Origin: CAZMGD01 sp964565705
GTDB taxonomy: Bacteria; Actinomycetota; Acidimicrobiia; Acidimicrobiales; Ilumatobacteraceae
Direction: 5' to 3'
Assembly: GCA_964565705.1 (NCBI GenBank)
Contig: CAZMGD010000111.1
Coordinates: 1 to 13,098 of the forward strand
Length of the DNA: 13,098 nucleotides
In this document: positions 12,188 through 13,098 of the stretch, in pieces
Layout: each line of letters begins with the position of its first letter
How positions within the stretch are numbered: the stretch's first letter is position 1
Notes under the pieces: generated by a model
The model's input: only the letters and a program-made list of their open reading frames with translations
The model's database searches: none
What the model was told of the DNA's origin: nothing
Position numbers and translations under genes: made by a program

Positions 12188-13098
12188 TCAGGCGTGCAGG
12201 TCGAACCGGTCGAGGTTCATGACCTTGTCCCACGCCTTGACGAAGTCGGCGACGAAGCGCTCCTTGGCGTCGTTCGCGCCGTAGATCTCGGCGATGCCGC
12301 GCAGCACGGAGTTCGATCCGAAGACGAGATCGGCGGCCGTCGCCGTCCACTTCACCTCGCCGCTGGAGCGGTCCGTGCCCTCGTACACCCCTTCGTTGCT
12401 GACCGAGGTCGTCCACTCCGTGCCCATGTCCAGCAGGTTGACGAAGAAGTCGGTGCTGAGCGTGTCGGCCTTGTCGGTCAGCACGCCGAGCGACGACCCA
12501 CCGTGGTTGGCGCCGATCGCTCGCAGGCCGCCGACGAGCACGGTCATCTCCGGCGCGGTGAGGTTCAGCAGGTCGGCGCGCTCGATGAGGAGCGACTCCG
12601 CCGGCAGCTTCTCGCCGGGACGGATGTAGTTGCGGAACCCGTCGGCCTTCGGCTCCAGCACCGAGAACGAGTCGACGTCGGTCTGCTCCTGGGAGGCGTC
12701 GGTGCGACCAGGCGAGAACGGCACGGTGATGTCGACGCCCGCGTTCTTCGCCGCCTGCTCGACGGCCGCACAGCCGCCGAGCACGATCAGGTCGGCGAGC
12801 GAGATCTTCTTGCCCGTGCCGTTGAACTCCTGCTGGATCCGCTCGAGGGTGGAGAGAGCTGTGGCCAGCTGGGCGGGCTCGTTGACCTCCCAGTCCTTCT
12901 GCGGTGCCAGGCGGATGCGGGCGCCGTTGGCCCCACCGCGCTTGTCGGTGCCACGGAAGCTCGCTGCCGATCCCCACGCGGTCGACACCAACTGGGAGAT
13001 CGACAGGCCGGACCCGAGCACCTTGGCCTTGAGATCGGCGACGTCGGCATCGCCGACGAGCTCGTGATCGACGGCGGGCACCGGGTCCTGCCAGATCA
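12188..13098 (-). CDS. katG: Catalase-peroxidase KatG, C-terminal part (cut by window end)
   Basis: This is the C-terminal part (about 302 residues) of the bifunctional heme catalase-peroxidase that removes hydrogen peroxide. The frame continues to the right edge: reading inward on the minus strand gives IWQDPVPAVDHELVGD, the linker characteristic of KatG, so the valine codon at 13079-13081 is not a start. The C-terminal peroxidase-like domain follows: SISQLVSTAWGSAASFRGTDKRGGANGARIRLAPQ, then ISLADLIVLGGCAAVE, VPFSPGRTDASQEQTDVDSF, LTAPEMTVLVGGLRAIGANHGGSSLG and the terminal LVFGSNSVLRGIAEIYG. This domain lacks catalytic heme but stabilises the active N-terminal domain. The heme-binding histidines and the Trp-Tyr-Met adduct lie outside the window and cannot be checked. 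It ends in RFDLHA, typical of KatG. Regulation cannot be judged because the promoter is not included. Confidence 0.95.
   Translation of the reverse strand, partial: IWQDPVPAVDHELVGDADVADLKAKVLGSGLSISQLVSTAWGSAASFRGTDKRGGANGARIRLAPQKDWEVNEPAQLATALSTLERIQQEFNGTGKKISLADLIVLGGCAAVEQAAKNAGVDITVPFSPGRTDASQEQTDVDSFSVLEPKADGFRNYIRPGEKLPAESLLIERADLLNLTAPEMTVLVGGLRAIGANHGGSSLGVLTDKADTLSTDFFVNLLDMGTEWTTSVSNEGVYEGTDRSSGEVKWTATAADLVFGSNSVLRGIAEIYGANDAKERFVADFVKAWDKVMNLDRFDLHA

Noticed and set aside
12081..12977. An upstream extension of the CMD/AhpD-like gene into katG in another frame of the minus strand.
   Set aside because: The extension overlaps katG almost entirely and has no family similarity; the internal ATG at 12080 gives a full-length family member.

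Overview
The window is very GC-rich, gene-dense chromosomal DNA. Most codons end in G or C, intergenic gaps are short, and there are no rRNA, tRNA, insertion sequence or CRISPR features. Gene content points to an actinobacterium: a DUF222/13E12-type HNH protein, an aerobic formylglycine-generating enzyme, KatG, and leaderless-looking promoters. An acidimicrobial (Ilumatobacter-like) or mycobacterium-related lineage is my guess, not something the sequence proves.

Left part (1-3682, + strand) is a sulfatase cassette. It holds the C-terminal end of an arylsulfatase, a class I SAM methyltransferase, the formylglycine-generating enzyme that activates sulfatases, and a HAD-superfamily phosphatase. 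The first three genes are separated by 10 bp or overlap by 4 bp, and the HAD gene follows after 24 bp with a strong ribosome binding site. A perfect 18-bp stem-loop (3705-3745) closes the unit. The FGE is predicted to oxidise the active-site cysteine of the sulfatase. The roles of the methyltransferase and phosphatase are not known.

Middle part (3815-6651) holds three apparently independent genes: an unrecognised protein made of two similar halves with an EthD-like signature, a VOC/glyoxalase-like protein on the minus strand, and a DUF222/13E12 HNH endonuclease. The last has an upstream promoter overlapping a partial actinobacterial LexA (SOS) box.

Right-middle part (6713-11614) is a lipid or small-molecule catabolism neighbourhood: SDR dehydrogenase, isocitrate lyase/PEP mutase-family protein, thiolase, a second SDR divergent from the thiolase, an ABM-type monooxygenase and a cyclase/kynurenine-formamidase-like hydrolase. 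Thiolase and second SDR share a 69-bp divergent promoter region with a palindrome (9445-9458) that could be a TetR-type operator. The pathway substrate cannot be read from the sequence; acyl-CoA or steroid/aromatic breakdown is a reasonable inference.

Right end (11697-13098, - strand) is oxidative-stress related: the C-terminal part of catalase-peroxidase KatG (cut by the window edge), a terminator-like stem-loop, then an AhpD-like carboxymuconolactone decarboxylase family protein.

I did not find a clearly new multi-gene system. The most interesting signals are the SOS-box/leaderless promoter at the HNH gene, the split between Shine-Dalgarno and leaderless-type starts, the sulfatase/methyltransferase/FGE/HAD cassette, and the tandem-domain protein at 3815.
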